This document shows, piece by piece, positions 32,106 through 42,309 of a stretch of 64,000 bases of DNA; within the stretch, counting starts at the first letter, position 1; each line of letters begins with the position of its first letter. The notes below the pieces were generated by a model. The model did no database searches, had not been told where the DNA came from, and saw only the letters and a list, made by a program, of their open reading frames with translations. The translations under genes were made by a program, and so were the position numbers. The DNA is from Terfezia claveryi (taxonomy: Eukaryota > Ascomycota > Pezizomycetes > Pezizales > Pezizaceae): the NCBI GenBank assembly GCA_015179025.1, contig WHUX01000180.1, positions 1-64,000 of the forward strand, written 5' to 3'.

Positions 32106-32500
32106 TCAAGACCTCAAGAGAATTAGGTGTACCGCTTCACTATTCTTACCTCCGTTCAACGTATTTGGGGTCCCTTCCTCCATACTTCCTTTCCCCTGCG
32201 TGAGACCATCCCACCCTATTTGAAACTCCCTTCTTTTTAGAAAACCGCTGATATACGAGACTAGATGCGGAGGGACTTGTGCGTCTCTGAGCAGCTGCAT
32301 CAGCCTCGCCTTCCTAACATTGTTAAAGGCTGACATGATGTCTTTGCCAATCATAGTAGCCTTGGCTCTCTGCTTCCTGCCCTCTCCGTGTGTGATATTG
32401 TGAGCATCATAGCGTCGATAGCTGATCTGCCTTTGCGTGACCCGTACTGTAGGTTGTGGAATAGTTGAGATCGAGGTCAAGTTGATACCCCGATATTGCT
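32106..32500 (-). pseudogene. LINE-2 reverse transcriptase fragment
   Basis: Minus-strand reading: a frameshifted 'LQYGSRKGRSAIDAMML', then 'GKDIMSAFNNVRKARLMQ' (RT motif with the first catalytic Asp), 'VSYISGFLKRREFQIGW' and 'GSMEEGTP', where the QGSPLSP motif is expected but the sequence diverges at about 32165. The YxDD region is missing. It lies in the right order and strand to be the upstream part of the LINE-2 at 30.1-30.9 kb. Confidence 0.75.
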
Positions 32501-33038
32501 ATGTATCACGAGGAATGAGGTGAATTTGTGTGAAGAACTCCCTGTGACCTTTGACCACGGAGTACGAGTGTGCTCTGGCAGAAGTATGAAGAATCTTGAT
32601 GAACCTAAGATCGAGGAGATTGAGGAGATTAAGGAGATTAAGGAGATTGTGGAGATTGTGGAGATTGAGGAAACTAACGAGACTGAAAACGAAGTCGGAG
32701 GAAGCAATGGTGTCAAGGAAATCATAAGCAGACATGCCAATAAATATGACATCTCGATAAGCCCGATTATGGAGCTTCCGGTATTTGAACCATACAACAT
32801 CCTGAAAGGCTGGAATGAAGACAATGTTTGGGAAGGCTCGAATGAAGCCAACATTGAAGAAGATATTAATATTCCGGACGGCCCAGTATTGACGAGAAGG
32901 GCTACTCAGGAGGTTGCTGAACCAGTAAGAGATAAAGAGGAAGAAGGAAATATTGGAAATATCTTAGGGGTTGGTGGATTGACGAAGAAAACCAAGTTTT
33001 ATTTTAATAATATCTTCGGCAAGTCACTAGGATTATAG
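32496..33038 (+). CDS. Hypothetical acidic protein, 180 residues
   Basis: An uninterrupted frame with a 9-bp repeat encoding 'IEEIKEIKEIVEIVEIEE' (about 32610-32670), then 'PVLTRRATQEV' and a Lys/Phe-rich end. No known domain; the Ile/Glu run may form a coiled coil. Downstream (about 33255) is 'AAGGGGAGGGATGTGTAGGGC', which resembles a polypurine tract followed by an LTR start, so this may be the end of an LTR-element polyprotein. Uncertain. Confidence 0.35.
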   Translation: MLCITRNEVNLCEELPVTFDHGVRVCSGRSMKNLDEPKIEEIEEIKEIKEIVEIVEIEETNETENEVGGSNGVKEIISRHANKYDISISPIMELPVFEPYNILKGWNEDNVWEGSNEANIEEDINIPDGPVLTRRATQEVAEPVRDKEEEGNIGNILGVGGLTKKTKFYFNNIFGKSLGL

Positions 33039-33357
33039 AGCATTGAGGCTCATATGGAGGCTTGTATTGGGGAGGTTGAGGAACTATGCCTGGACATCAA
33101 GGAAGAAAAAGAAGGAGAGGTCGTTATTTAATATGTGGGTTGGCGTTAGATTCTTGAGGTAGATATGAGAAGTCGGTTGGTTCCGGGAGGCAGTGAGCAT
33201 AGATATATTTGTTGTTATACACGGGGGGCTTTACTTTGTCTTACCCAGTCATTAGCTTAAGGGGAGGGATGTGTAGGGCTGCCTTATGTGGTATGCAACC
33301 TCAAGCTGGTTAAACTTTGGCTTATCAGGTAGGTACTGTAATAACTTGGTAAACAAT

Positions 33358-33590
33358 GGGTCTTGGCATAAGACTAGGCAACCCACCCAATTAAACAAAC
33401 AAGATCAATTTTCTTCCCAGGACAAAAGACAAACCAACCCGCCTCCAAAAACACAAAGAACCAACCCCTCCGGGTCTTGGCATAAGACTAGGCAACCCAC
33501 CCAATCAAACAAACAAGATCAATTCCCTTCCCAGGACGAAAGCAACAACCAATCCCTCTTCCAAAAACACAAATAACCAACCCCCCCTTA
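33358..33590. repeat. 114-bp direct tandem duplication
   Basis: The block starting GGGTCTTGGCATAAGACTAG at 33358 repeats at 33472 with a few changes ('CAACCCACCCAATYAAACAAAC'). The first 17 bases are the inverse of the GTCTYATGCCAAGACCC motif at 6921 and 23571. Confidence 0.85.
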
Positions 33591-33622
33591 GAACAAGCAA
33601 CGCAAAGCCTGGTCCACCCGCA

Positions 33623-35209
33623 TTGTCCACGAACACAAATCAGATTCGCCCTTGGTCGGGGTTTCCAAGGGAATTCTGGGCACTTGTCGAGTTTGTGTAT
33701 CACGGACATGCTATAGAACCGCTGATCAAACCATCTGGCCCAGGCAAGGTGGTCCTAAGATCGTTTCTAAACCTGAGGGACGAAGACTTCCTGGTTATTG
33801 AATCCATGTTCATAGCGCACTTTCCCAATTCCAAGATACGTTCACCAGGACAAAACGAAACCCAATGGAAGCAGTATTGGGAACAAGATTGTTTGTTCCT
33901 GATCTGCATCCTTACTATGATAGAATTTGACCATCCTACTGCAAATTATTCCGGAAGTGGGTTTGGGTCCGTAGAGCAATATACGAAATATGGGGAAACG
34001 ATAGCAGGTGCAGCTGAGAAGGTGCTGGATAAGACGATGGGGCCGGAATGGTATCGCAACAAACCCTTCGTGGGGAAGTTCATTGTCAGTGCTAAAACAC
34101 CAGAGAGATAGGCAATCGGACGGAAGCTATTCTTTGCTGTGGGCATCGGAGAGCTTAGAACACTACCCACCCAATTGGTCTGTTTCTGGGTTTGGGAGGT
34201 GATGCGTGTGGTCCGGGACGCGTACAACAAAAAACAGCACCGGGCCCAGGTCGATAGGGAAAGAGCGCAGATGTTAGAGCAAATACAGTCTTTGAAGGCC
34301 ACTCAGGACAGGCAGGTGGAAGAGATGAAGTTGGCCAATGGCCGAATGGAGCGCAATGAAAATCTCATCAAAGCTATTGCCCATCGCAAGCTCGATGCTC
34401 AGGAGGGGCGACAAAGATTCAGTGAGGTTGAAAAGCTGGTTGAAGTGCAGAGCGAAAAATTTGAGGAAGTACACAGTGCTCTCGCCAAAGGATTGGTGTA
34501 CCAAGAGGCCAGACACATGATTCTCCACAAGGAGTTTCAGGCCCAGACAAACAACCGATTAGATCAAAATCTGAACGATTTGAACACCAAGCTTAACCGA
34601 TTCTTGGCCCAGGACACTAGGATAGAGACTGTGGTAAAGGAGACCAGAGATGGCACCAATACCCAGTTAGCGGACTTTGATTCCCGGATAACCATGCTCG
34701 ATAATATGTTTCTAGATTTTCAAACACGGACAAATAATCGGTTCATCAACCAGGGTATCGCTTTCAGCCGCCGAGATGCAACATTCCTTGGGTATAAAAA
34801 GCTGGTAAACAATAAGTTTGAGAACCAACAGAAAATGTTGGAGGGGTTCAAAGGTCTGGCACTGAACCAACCCGCTGACCAGGAAGAATCAAAATTGTAC
34901 ACAGATACTAGGATTGTCCAGTTGAGAAGTACCTTCGGGGAGCAGATGGCAGAGAGCTCAGCTTTTGCTCTCAGGCGTGCTGAAGCCATAAACGCGGACG
35001 CCCTCAGGGAAACAAAAGAGCTTGTAGCCGCTACGGCCTTGGAAGGGGAGGCCAGTCTGCAGCAGCTGAAAAAATATGCGGACTATCGGGATGCACGTAC
35101 ATGTGAGCTGTTGTCGGCTCAGATGGAGGCCGGTTTCCGGGATCTTGGGAAGGTCTTTATTACAGATACCAAGCCGACTCTCAACTCTCAGGGGTTAGGC
35201 TATGTTTGA
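33623..35209 (+). pseudogene. Coiled-coil protein gene with a single internal TAG
   Basis: Frames 33623-34111 and 34139-35209 are the same frame, separated only by TAG at 34109-34111 ('TPER' stop 'AIGRKLFFAVG'). Reading across gives about 528 residues. The first 160 are globular-looking ('WSGFPREFWALVEFVYHGH', 'LRDEDFLVIESMFIAHF'). From about residue 195 it is a long alpha-helical, coiled-coil region ('QMLEQIQSLKATQDRQVEEM') with repeated 'TNNRL/F' phrases. CAG to TAG would explain the stop, as in the neighbouring elements. The C-terminus lies at the edge of an LTR (about 35203), so the true end may be lost. I do not recognise the family; translational readthrough cannot be excluded. Confidence 0.55.
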
Positions 35210-36253
35210 GCTCTCTTACTGGTGCTATGTACAGATGACTCTCGTTACAAGCATATTGTTGGGACAGGGGAAAATATGCTTATAACTAATATATGCTTAT
35301 AGCTAGAGAAATTTATTACTAGGTAGGAAAGCCTGCGGAATGACACCATAAATAGTAAACATGCATACAAATAACACAGAGACATCAGGAAGAGGAGGAG
35401 GATTCTCTGGAAGGACCCCAAAAATCAGTTATCCTGCGCCGGACATGCTGTAGCGTGCATTCCATCTTTCGATCCTTTTTTTCTCACGCTTGTCTTTATT
35501 TGGGTTTTCCGATTCGAACAATCGTTCAATGTGTCGGCTGGTTGAACTTGGGTTCTGTTTTGCATGTCAGTATACTCGGACGTTCCACCTCTGACTACGG
35601 CTGATAGTGCGGAACATTTGAAGAACTCTTTGCAGAAGCCATAGAAATACAGTATGTTGTATTGAATATTGTGTGTATTGCGTGTGTTGCGTGTGTTGTG
35701 TACTTAAGTATGTTGTAAGACTCAGGGTAAGTATAGTATTCTGTGCAGCTAGTCTCGTGCCCAGTTATTTCTTATCGATAAACACCCCAATATAGCAAGG
35801 CGCTTCCCCTGTTAGAAGCATATGTATTGTGACTAAGCAAAAAAAATAAGAATATTCTAGTAACGAAAATATGCTTATTTACTATGTGGGACTGCCGAAG
35901 GTATGCTTGTAACCAATATATTCTTATATCTAATATGCTTGTAACGAGAGTCATCTGTAACGGGGCGATGGCTATAAGCTGATTCCAGGGAGCGCTTGAG
36001 CTATGAATTATGGATATGATATAGTGAGATCCTATGATAAGGGGGAATGTATGTATGTATTCAGCACGGCTAAGATACAGGACGTTGCATAAAGATAGAG
36101 AATACAAGTGAGTAGGAATGGGGATGCTGATATAGGAATCAATCCCTGCGAGTTTGCAACAATACCTAAGCGCCCATACATTCCAACGAGTTCGCAGTTT
36201 CATACATTCCAACGAGTTCGCAGTTTCAGTCTATGCTTTAGTGAGCCGTGACA
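35203..36253 (-). mobile_element. 3' LTR of gypsy-C, interrupted by a MITE
   Basis: On the minus strand the LTR begins TGTCACGGCTCACTAAAG at 36253, just after a polypurine tract (36255-36270) that follows the chromodomain frame. It includes a 27-bp direct duplication ('CATTCCAACGAGTTCGCAG', 36178-36228). The 726-bp MITE divides it. The far end at about 35203 is inferred from a TG/CA terminus and is uncertain. Confidence 0.6.
35232..35957. mobile_element. 726-bp MITE with perfect 26-bp inverted ends and TA duplication
   Basis: The left end starts CAGATGACTCTCGTTACAAG (35232-35257) and its exact reverse complement is at 35932-35957. TA flanks both sides (35230-35231, 35958-35959). Subterminal copies of 'ATATGCTTRTAAC' occur near 35273, 35290, 35910 and 35935. 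No coding frame. TA target and CAG start fit the Tc1/mariner/pogo superfamily; it could be mobilised by a pogo-type transposase, though its ends differ from both pogo elements here. Confidence 0.92.
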
Positions 36254-36915
36254 CTATCCCCCCTTTATGGCCGAAGTCCCTTGAGGCAAGGGCCTAGGTT
36301 TATCAGGGTAACGCTCATGAAACCGATCCACAGCTTCCAACTCATTGACTTCTTCTGCAGCCTTCCATTCCGTCTGCTCATCACCCACGAATTTGATCAG
36401 GTACTGGAGACGCTAGCGATAGATCCTTGCATCCAGTACTTCTTCTACATAGTGTTCCTCTTCTCCATCTACTATTACAGGGGGCGGGGCAGGTTGTGTT
36501 GTCCTGGTAGAGGGTCATTGTCCGCTGGGTCCAAGAGGAAACATGCTGGACTCGATGATACTTGATACTGGGTGGGAAGCCGATCTCGTAGGCATATGGG
36601 GATATAACCTTGGTGATTTGGTAGGGTCCAATTCTCCTATAGTCAAGCTTCCGGCTAGGGCGCTGAGTGGAAGGTTTCTTGCATTGAACCACACATGATC
36701 CCCCACTGAGTATGCAGGTGCAGGCTTTCTCTTTCTGTCTGCTTGTTTCTGGTGTATTGCCTGTGCTCTGGCAATCACGCTTTGCAGGTGTTCGGTTATC
36801 TCCTTGAACTTGGTAGCCAATTGTTGTGCTCCCCACTCTTCAAGAATCCTGGCTTTCTGATCCGATTTGCTAGGGGTTCCGACTTGTTGGCTAATTCGAT
36901 TTGCCAGATAGGATC
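36254..36915 (-). pseudogene. gypsy-C integrase C-terminus and chromodomain
   Basis: Minus-strand reading from 36915: 'EITEHLQSVIARAQAIHQKQ', 'YSVGDHVWFNARNL', then after a frameshift 'QRPSRKLDYRRIGPYQITKV' and 'YHRVQHVSS', then after another the chromodomain 'EEHYVEEVLDARIY', 'LQYLIKFVGDEQTEWKAAEEV', ending 'LPQGTSAIKGG'. It closely parallels gypsy-B 62980-63580. The upstream 4 kb of the element is missing, cut by the Copia LTR at 36916. Confidence 0.85.
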
Positions 36916-37624
36916 TGTTAAACATACTCGTCTAACCTGTACCAGCTTACACCCTGTGATGCGAGAGCATAGAAGATAATGAACAACCTTCTATATCATA
37001 TAAAGTATTCCTTAGCAACTAAAGCTTGGCAGATGTCCCGCGCCTTGGACGCAATACTAATGGAACCTTTGTTCTGATCATGAGCACTTCACCCACGCCA
37101 GCACGATGTTACTTCCTGTAACTTGTTTCCTATTTCCTAAATACAAATGATATCCTCTGCAACAAAAAAAAAAAATCACAACCGCTAAATACCACCTGTA
37201 AACTTGCAACAAATAGAAATCCGACGCGCTGAATTCCTCTCCTGACCCGATAAATAATCAAGGAAACACTGGACAACAACCATACACAAGCGACAAGACT
37301 GGACATAGCAAAACTACATCAATCGAGCCCACAAAATACAACCACCATGATAACTGTTAAGCATATTCATATGCACACTCATATATCACCAGCTCACACC
37401 TCTGTAAATCCACATGGACCCACTCACATGCTTCACATGTCATCGTTATGTTCATGACGTTGTGCTTGCTATTCATGTATATATAGCTGCGATCTTCACT
37501 CTACTTGACAATCATCGCTTCAAGCAATTCAGTCAAGTCTCTCTCTCTCTCTCTCTCTCTCTCGTGGTTCTAGTGAAGTCTTCTTCATTGAACCTAATGA
37601 TTCACTGCTGCCTCACCTTTAATA
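36916..37624 (+). mobile_element. Copia 5' LTR
   Basis: Starts TGTTAAACATACTCG like the solo LTR at 26199 and ends with the shared 'AGTGAAGTCTTCTTCATTGAA' block and TTTAATA. TATATATA at about 37472 is a likely promoter, followed by a (CT)n run at 37534-37562. At about 709 bp it is longer than the 483-bp solo LTR, so it has internal differences or an insertion. It interrupts the gypsy-C integrase frame. Confidence 0.65.
37534..37562. repeat. (CT)n microsatellite in the Copia LTR
   Basis: About 14 uninterrupted CT units downstream of the LTR TATA box. Confidence 0.9.
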
Positions 37625-37646
37625 GGTTATGACCCCCGGTTGATGA
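37625..37646 (+). other. Copia primer-binding site
   Basis: GGTTATGACCCCCGG directly follows the LTR. GGTTATGA is complementary to the anticodon loop of initiator tRNA-Met (TCATAACC), the half-tRNA primer used by Drosophila copia and yeast Ty5. Confidence 0.5.
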
Positions 37647-37850
37647 TCTGAATCAATCACTAAGACGAACCAACTACGTATAAAAACGTACAACTTAAAA
37701 TCCTCCTCACTCAATACAACAATATCTGCCAGCGGACACGCATCAGGCTCTAGTACTGGAAGAACAAGGCAAGGCACTGCCACGCCCAGGAAGCACATGA
37801 GTCAATAACTGTGCAACAACCTCCACCTCCACCATCTGCCCCTTTTACTG

Positions 37851-39034
37851 ACATGTCTAAAATATATATCGATAAGGTGGAGACCCTAAAAGGTTGGTCC
37901 AATTATGAAGACTAGTCATACCAGTTGTTAATGGTCTGGCGGGCAATGCATGCCACCGACATAGTCGTCAATGGCAAAATCCCCTCCAACAGAGCCTCAG
38001 CGGCAGATAAAACTGCCTATAATTACACCAATGAGTGAGCAACACTCATCCTTATGCAAGTGGTGTCGAAGACAATCTTGAAAGAAATTGCTCAGTACGA
38101 GACATCACATAAGATCTAGACCTACCTACAGGACACTTACTTTACCGACAGTCCAATCTCTTTTATCTACGAGCTCAACAACCTCACAATACTCATGACC
38201 TCTCTGACTGAGTCAATGAAGCTAGCGGATTTCATCAAGCAGTTTGAGACTCAGTGGAATAGATTGTATAATCTAACATCCACTGGCGCTCCTAAATGAG
38301 CTGCATTCTGCACCTTTATGGACTTTGACTAAACCAAGTGCAACTTTCTTCTTACTGCTCTAGTTAAGCACTACCTAATCCCGGTGGACAACTTAACTAT
38401 GAAACCCAACCTTAAATATACTGATCTCAAGCATCATTTGCTTGCTCTATCAACCAACCAAAATCTATAGAGCACTACTTAGGATAATGCTCTTGCTCTT
38501 CTTGCTTCTAATAAGAACAACAAGAAAGACAAGAAGCGCAAGAGTGGTACAACGAGTGGAACTAGTAGTAACAACGAGGGCAATACTAAAGTCTGCTCAT
38601 ATTGTAAAAAGAGAGGTTTTAATGCACAAGGACATACATGGCAGGAATATAGGAAGCTAAAGAAGTGAAATGAGCTAAATACTCAATTGAATCAGCCCTC
38701 CACAGGCTCCAACACTACTCAAGCCTCATTTACAGTTGCCACTGCTCTTGTTAGCATATCTCCTACCAATACCTCAAATGCAAGCTCAACCAATACCTCA
38801 AGTACAACCTTGGCCAATATCTCAAACACCATCTTAACCAATAAACAAAGCCAAAACTGGAAGATTGATACTTGTACGACTGCACATATGACATCTGATA
38901 TAGAACGGTTCCTCACACTTACACTTTCCAAAGGTACGGTCCATGTTGGGGGCAATAACAACCTCCCAATTGAAGGATCGGGATCGGTCCTAATCAATTA
39001 CGCTCTTCCAGATGGGTCTACCAACCAAATCATC
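37851..39034 (+). pseudogene. Copia gag and protease region
   Basis: Frame with stops: 'KVETLKGWSNYED' then TAG (Trp expected), 'SYQLLMVWRAMHATD', 'TYLQDTYFTDSPISFIYELNN', a typical Copia UBN2-type gag. Then a zinc knuckle 'CSYCKKRGFNAQGHTWQEY' with the last Cys changed. A Ser/Thr/Asn-rich linker (from 38687) leads to the protease 'WKIDTCTTAHMTSDIERF', where DTC stands at the DSG/DTA active site, and 'VHVGGNNNLPIEGSGSV'. It is cut at 39034 in 'DGSTNQI' by LINE-1 and resumes at 46150. Most stops fit TGG to TAG or CAA to TAA. Function when intact: capsid and maturation. Confidence 0.88.
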
Positions 39035-39450
39035 AACACCAACATCAACGTCCAAGGACTGAGTGATCGAATGAACTTAACAACCAGGATGACTCAGAAG
39101 TCGGTGGGAAGCGCAAATTGTTTAGTGGGCTCGTATGAGTATAGCTATCTAATTTTCCAATCTCAATCTAACAATCTACATAATCCCCCCAAGGGTCGCT
39201 TTCTCAAAAACCAACGTACAAATAGGGGAGATTAACCTGTGTCTCACCTGTGTGACAACCACCCCAACTCGGTTTGGTCTGGTTGACTTAGAAGGTCTCA
39301 CAAGGCAATTCGATTAGCACAAGATCTCACTATTACCAAGGTAACTGTCAGACCCTGGATATTTCCTTTTATTACATTCAGCAAACAGTTTTTCTCACTC
39401 TAAAAGCTTCCTGAGCTTTGCATTGAGTTCGTTTGTTCGTTTAAATAATA

Positions 39451-42278
39451 TGGCTCCACCCCTAAAGGGTGTCATTTTCAGACCAGTTTCAGACTGGGGT
39501 AAGGGAGGCTGTAAGCTTCTCCTTGAACATGATGGTGAAGGTAGATTGAAACAATGTAGATAATATACATTGGAACAGTTAACAGACTGGGCTACTATCT
39601 CAGGGTTTGGAGACAAGGGAGCGGAGGTGATGAGCTAGGCTGTGATAAATACTGAGTAGGCTAGAAAGGGGTGGAAGGGAGAGGGGGATTGGTACAGATA
39701 TGTTTCTCAGCTCGAGAGAGATTATAGGGAGAAGGAGGTAGCTCTAAAGGTCACGGATGAGACCTCAGCAGAAAGAGCAATTAAGATCCTAAAAAGATCA
39801 ATCATTTTTCAAGATGGAGTAGCAAATGGAGGTTTGGATAGTTTTGACATTGAATATGTTACAACTGACAAAGATGGAGACCTATTGGAAAGAATTACAG
39901 TCAGACCAATGAAAGCAAATATAGAGAGAGAAGGCAACTTGGATAAGTCACAATATTGGGTTCTCACTACTCCTAAGTAGGCTAGAATAGCTAGGACTAT
40001 GGGGACGCTAAAACAGCAGTTAAGGCAGGAAGACTTAAGAATAGAGGATGTAGATGAGGATGAGGAGGAATTGGACTTAAAGACGATGAAGGCAGTAAGA
40101 ACGAGGAGGGGGAAGAGGGCAAGGGTCAGAGCTTCCCTAGTAGAGCTTGAAGAAAAGCTTGGGGCTGGACTAGTGGTGCCAGCAGTTCCGAGGTCCTTAG
40201 AAGAAGTCAAAAACAACTTGTTCTAAGCATCACAGGGGGCCATAGACTGGGCAGAAGACGAAATCTCGGAATTGAACGTAGAGCTTAACAGCCGGACACC
40301 ACCGATGAAGGGACTAAAAGACAGCCAGCATGCCATCAGAAGCCTTACGGAAGAGGAGGTGAATGAGATGATAGAAAGGTTAGTAGAGAGCTAAGGTAAA
40401 AAGGCCGAAGTGGAGGAGGATGAGGAGATGGGTAATAAGGAAGAGCATGGGGAGGAGAGGCACAAATCATGGCTCAGAATTTATAAGATCAGGAGTGAGA
40501 TGGAGGTGGTAGAGGCGATTACAGAAAATGCAAAGGTTCAGATGGAAATTAATGGCTTGAAAAGGGAGGAAAGGTCATGGAGATCGAAGGAACAGGAGGA
40601 ATTGGCAAGGGGGCTAATTATAATGGCAGAGAGGTGCATTGAGGGAGATTGGTGCAGCGATGGAGTTATCGAAGGCAAGGGGGGCTGGAAGGCCCTCATA
40701 GACCAGGTGTTAGGGAGAAAGATTATCGATCGTGAGAGGTAAAATTGGTCATAGAGGCGAAGATGCTTTGGACACAAGTGTCTGAGCTTAGAACAGGACC
40801 TCTTAAAGTCCTAGAGAAGGAAGTAAAAGAAGCGAAAGAGCAATTAGCTTTCATTGCAGTAGTAATGGGAGCGGGTACAATGGAAGAGCAAGCTAAAGTA
40901 AAAAAGACCATGAGCACGAGACAAGGGAAAGTAGAGGAGGAGAAGAGAAAGGAGAAAGAGTTGAAGAAGGTAGATATGAGAAAGAAGGAGGTAGAGGCTG
41001 AGAAGAAGAGGGAAAAAAAGCCCAAAACGTAGCAGAAGACATTGCAGCTAAAGCTAAATCGGTGTTGGACAGTCAACAGAGGGCCTGGGATTCGTGTGAG
41101 GATATACTGCTGGAACTCAGAGCAAGAGACAGATCAAAGCTTAATAATGATAAGCTGATTGAGCTCACTCAGAAGATGAAAGAGGCGAAGGAGATGAAGG
41201 CTAGGATTGATAAGGAGGCAAGCTCTCTGGTGGAAAGAAAAGTAGGCAACAAGAGGCAAGTCGTAGGGGGAGAGGTCTTCAAGATAGTTGAAGTAGTTAT
41301 GGGGCACACTTAGGATATCGATGGAAAAGGCAAGGGGGAGCTTGAAGCAGCAGTCAGAGAGGTGAATAAGCTCTTAAGGGAAAGTGCGTTAACAGAGAGC
41401 AGGAAGGCCTGGTCAGTAATGGCGAAAGCAGGTACAGGTGAGTTCAAGGATGAGTCCATATGGACAGTTAGCAGAATAGTGCAGGACATAAAGGCAGTCA
41501 AGGTTGCTGGAGAAGTTGGAAAACTCTTGGTAGCAGTATTCTGGTGCAAAGGAGACATATTGAATATATGGACTAAAGAAGGCAAGTCAGTGAAGATGAT
41601 TGCTCCAACCATACCTATGACAATTGCAAGGGGAAGGTATGCTTTAGCCCAGAAGTTAAGGGAAGAAAATAAAGATCTCAAAGGGGGTAAGAGGATGCCT
41701 AAGAATTAGAGGGGAGCTAAGGTGACAGGCTTTACATTTGATGCAGCTGATATAGTGGAAGCGGCTAAACTAATTAAACAAGGGCTTATGTGGGATGGGA
41801 GAAGACAAAAGGTAGCTATCTTTGACCAAAGTAGTATGAAGCAGGTGACGGGCAAGACAGGAGCCCCGGTAGCAGGCCCAAGGGGCTGGAAACTGGCTCC
41901 AAGAAAACAGAGCTACCAGAGCTAGGCTTCGAGGGGCCTCTAAGATTCAGATACCAAGGCCATATCCAATTTAGGTATCAGGGCCAAGCACAACAAAGGC
42001 TAAGTGAAGTACAATACCATTATTGTAGAGGGTGGGGACATATTAGATAAAACTACACCTCAGTCAGTAAGAATGCATTAGGCAAAAGTGTGAGAAAAAG
42101 TGAGGAGGTGGTTAAAGGCAGGCAGAAGAAGATTGATGAGGACTGGTTTGAGACAGTCAAATATAGGAAAAGTAGAAGAACTGAAGAGACAGGTGGTAGG
42201 CTAGACTCGATACCAGCACCTAAGAAAGCACGAGTCGAGGTCAGCCCAGTTCGCTCGAGTAAGGACAATGAGGGTTAG
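39451..42278 (+). pseudogene. LINE-1 ORF1 (gag-like)
   Basis: Begins at ATG 39451 ('APPLKGVIFRPVSDWGKGG'). The predicted protein is highly charged, with long coiled-coil stretches ('MEISGLKREER'-type, 'RKEKELKKVDMRKKEVEAEK') interrupted by several stops and frame changes. A zinc-knuckle-like 'YCRGWGHIR' at about 42018-42050 has lost one Cys. A Lys-rich end ('KARVEVSPVRSSKDNEG') reaches 42278. Role when intact: RNA-binding ribonucleoprotein component. Confidence 0.7.
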
Positions 42279-42309
42279 TCGGCTGGAGAAGGACCTTCTA
42301 AGAGGCCCA

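Noticed and set aside
34109..34111. Programmed stop readthrough in the 33.6-35.2 kb frame
   Set aside because: No readthrough context is evident, and the CAG to TAG change matches the mutation pattern of the surrounding repeats, so mutation is the simpler reading.
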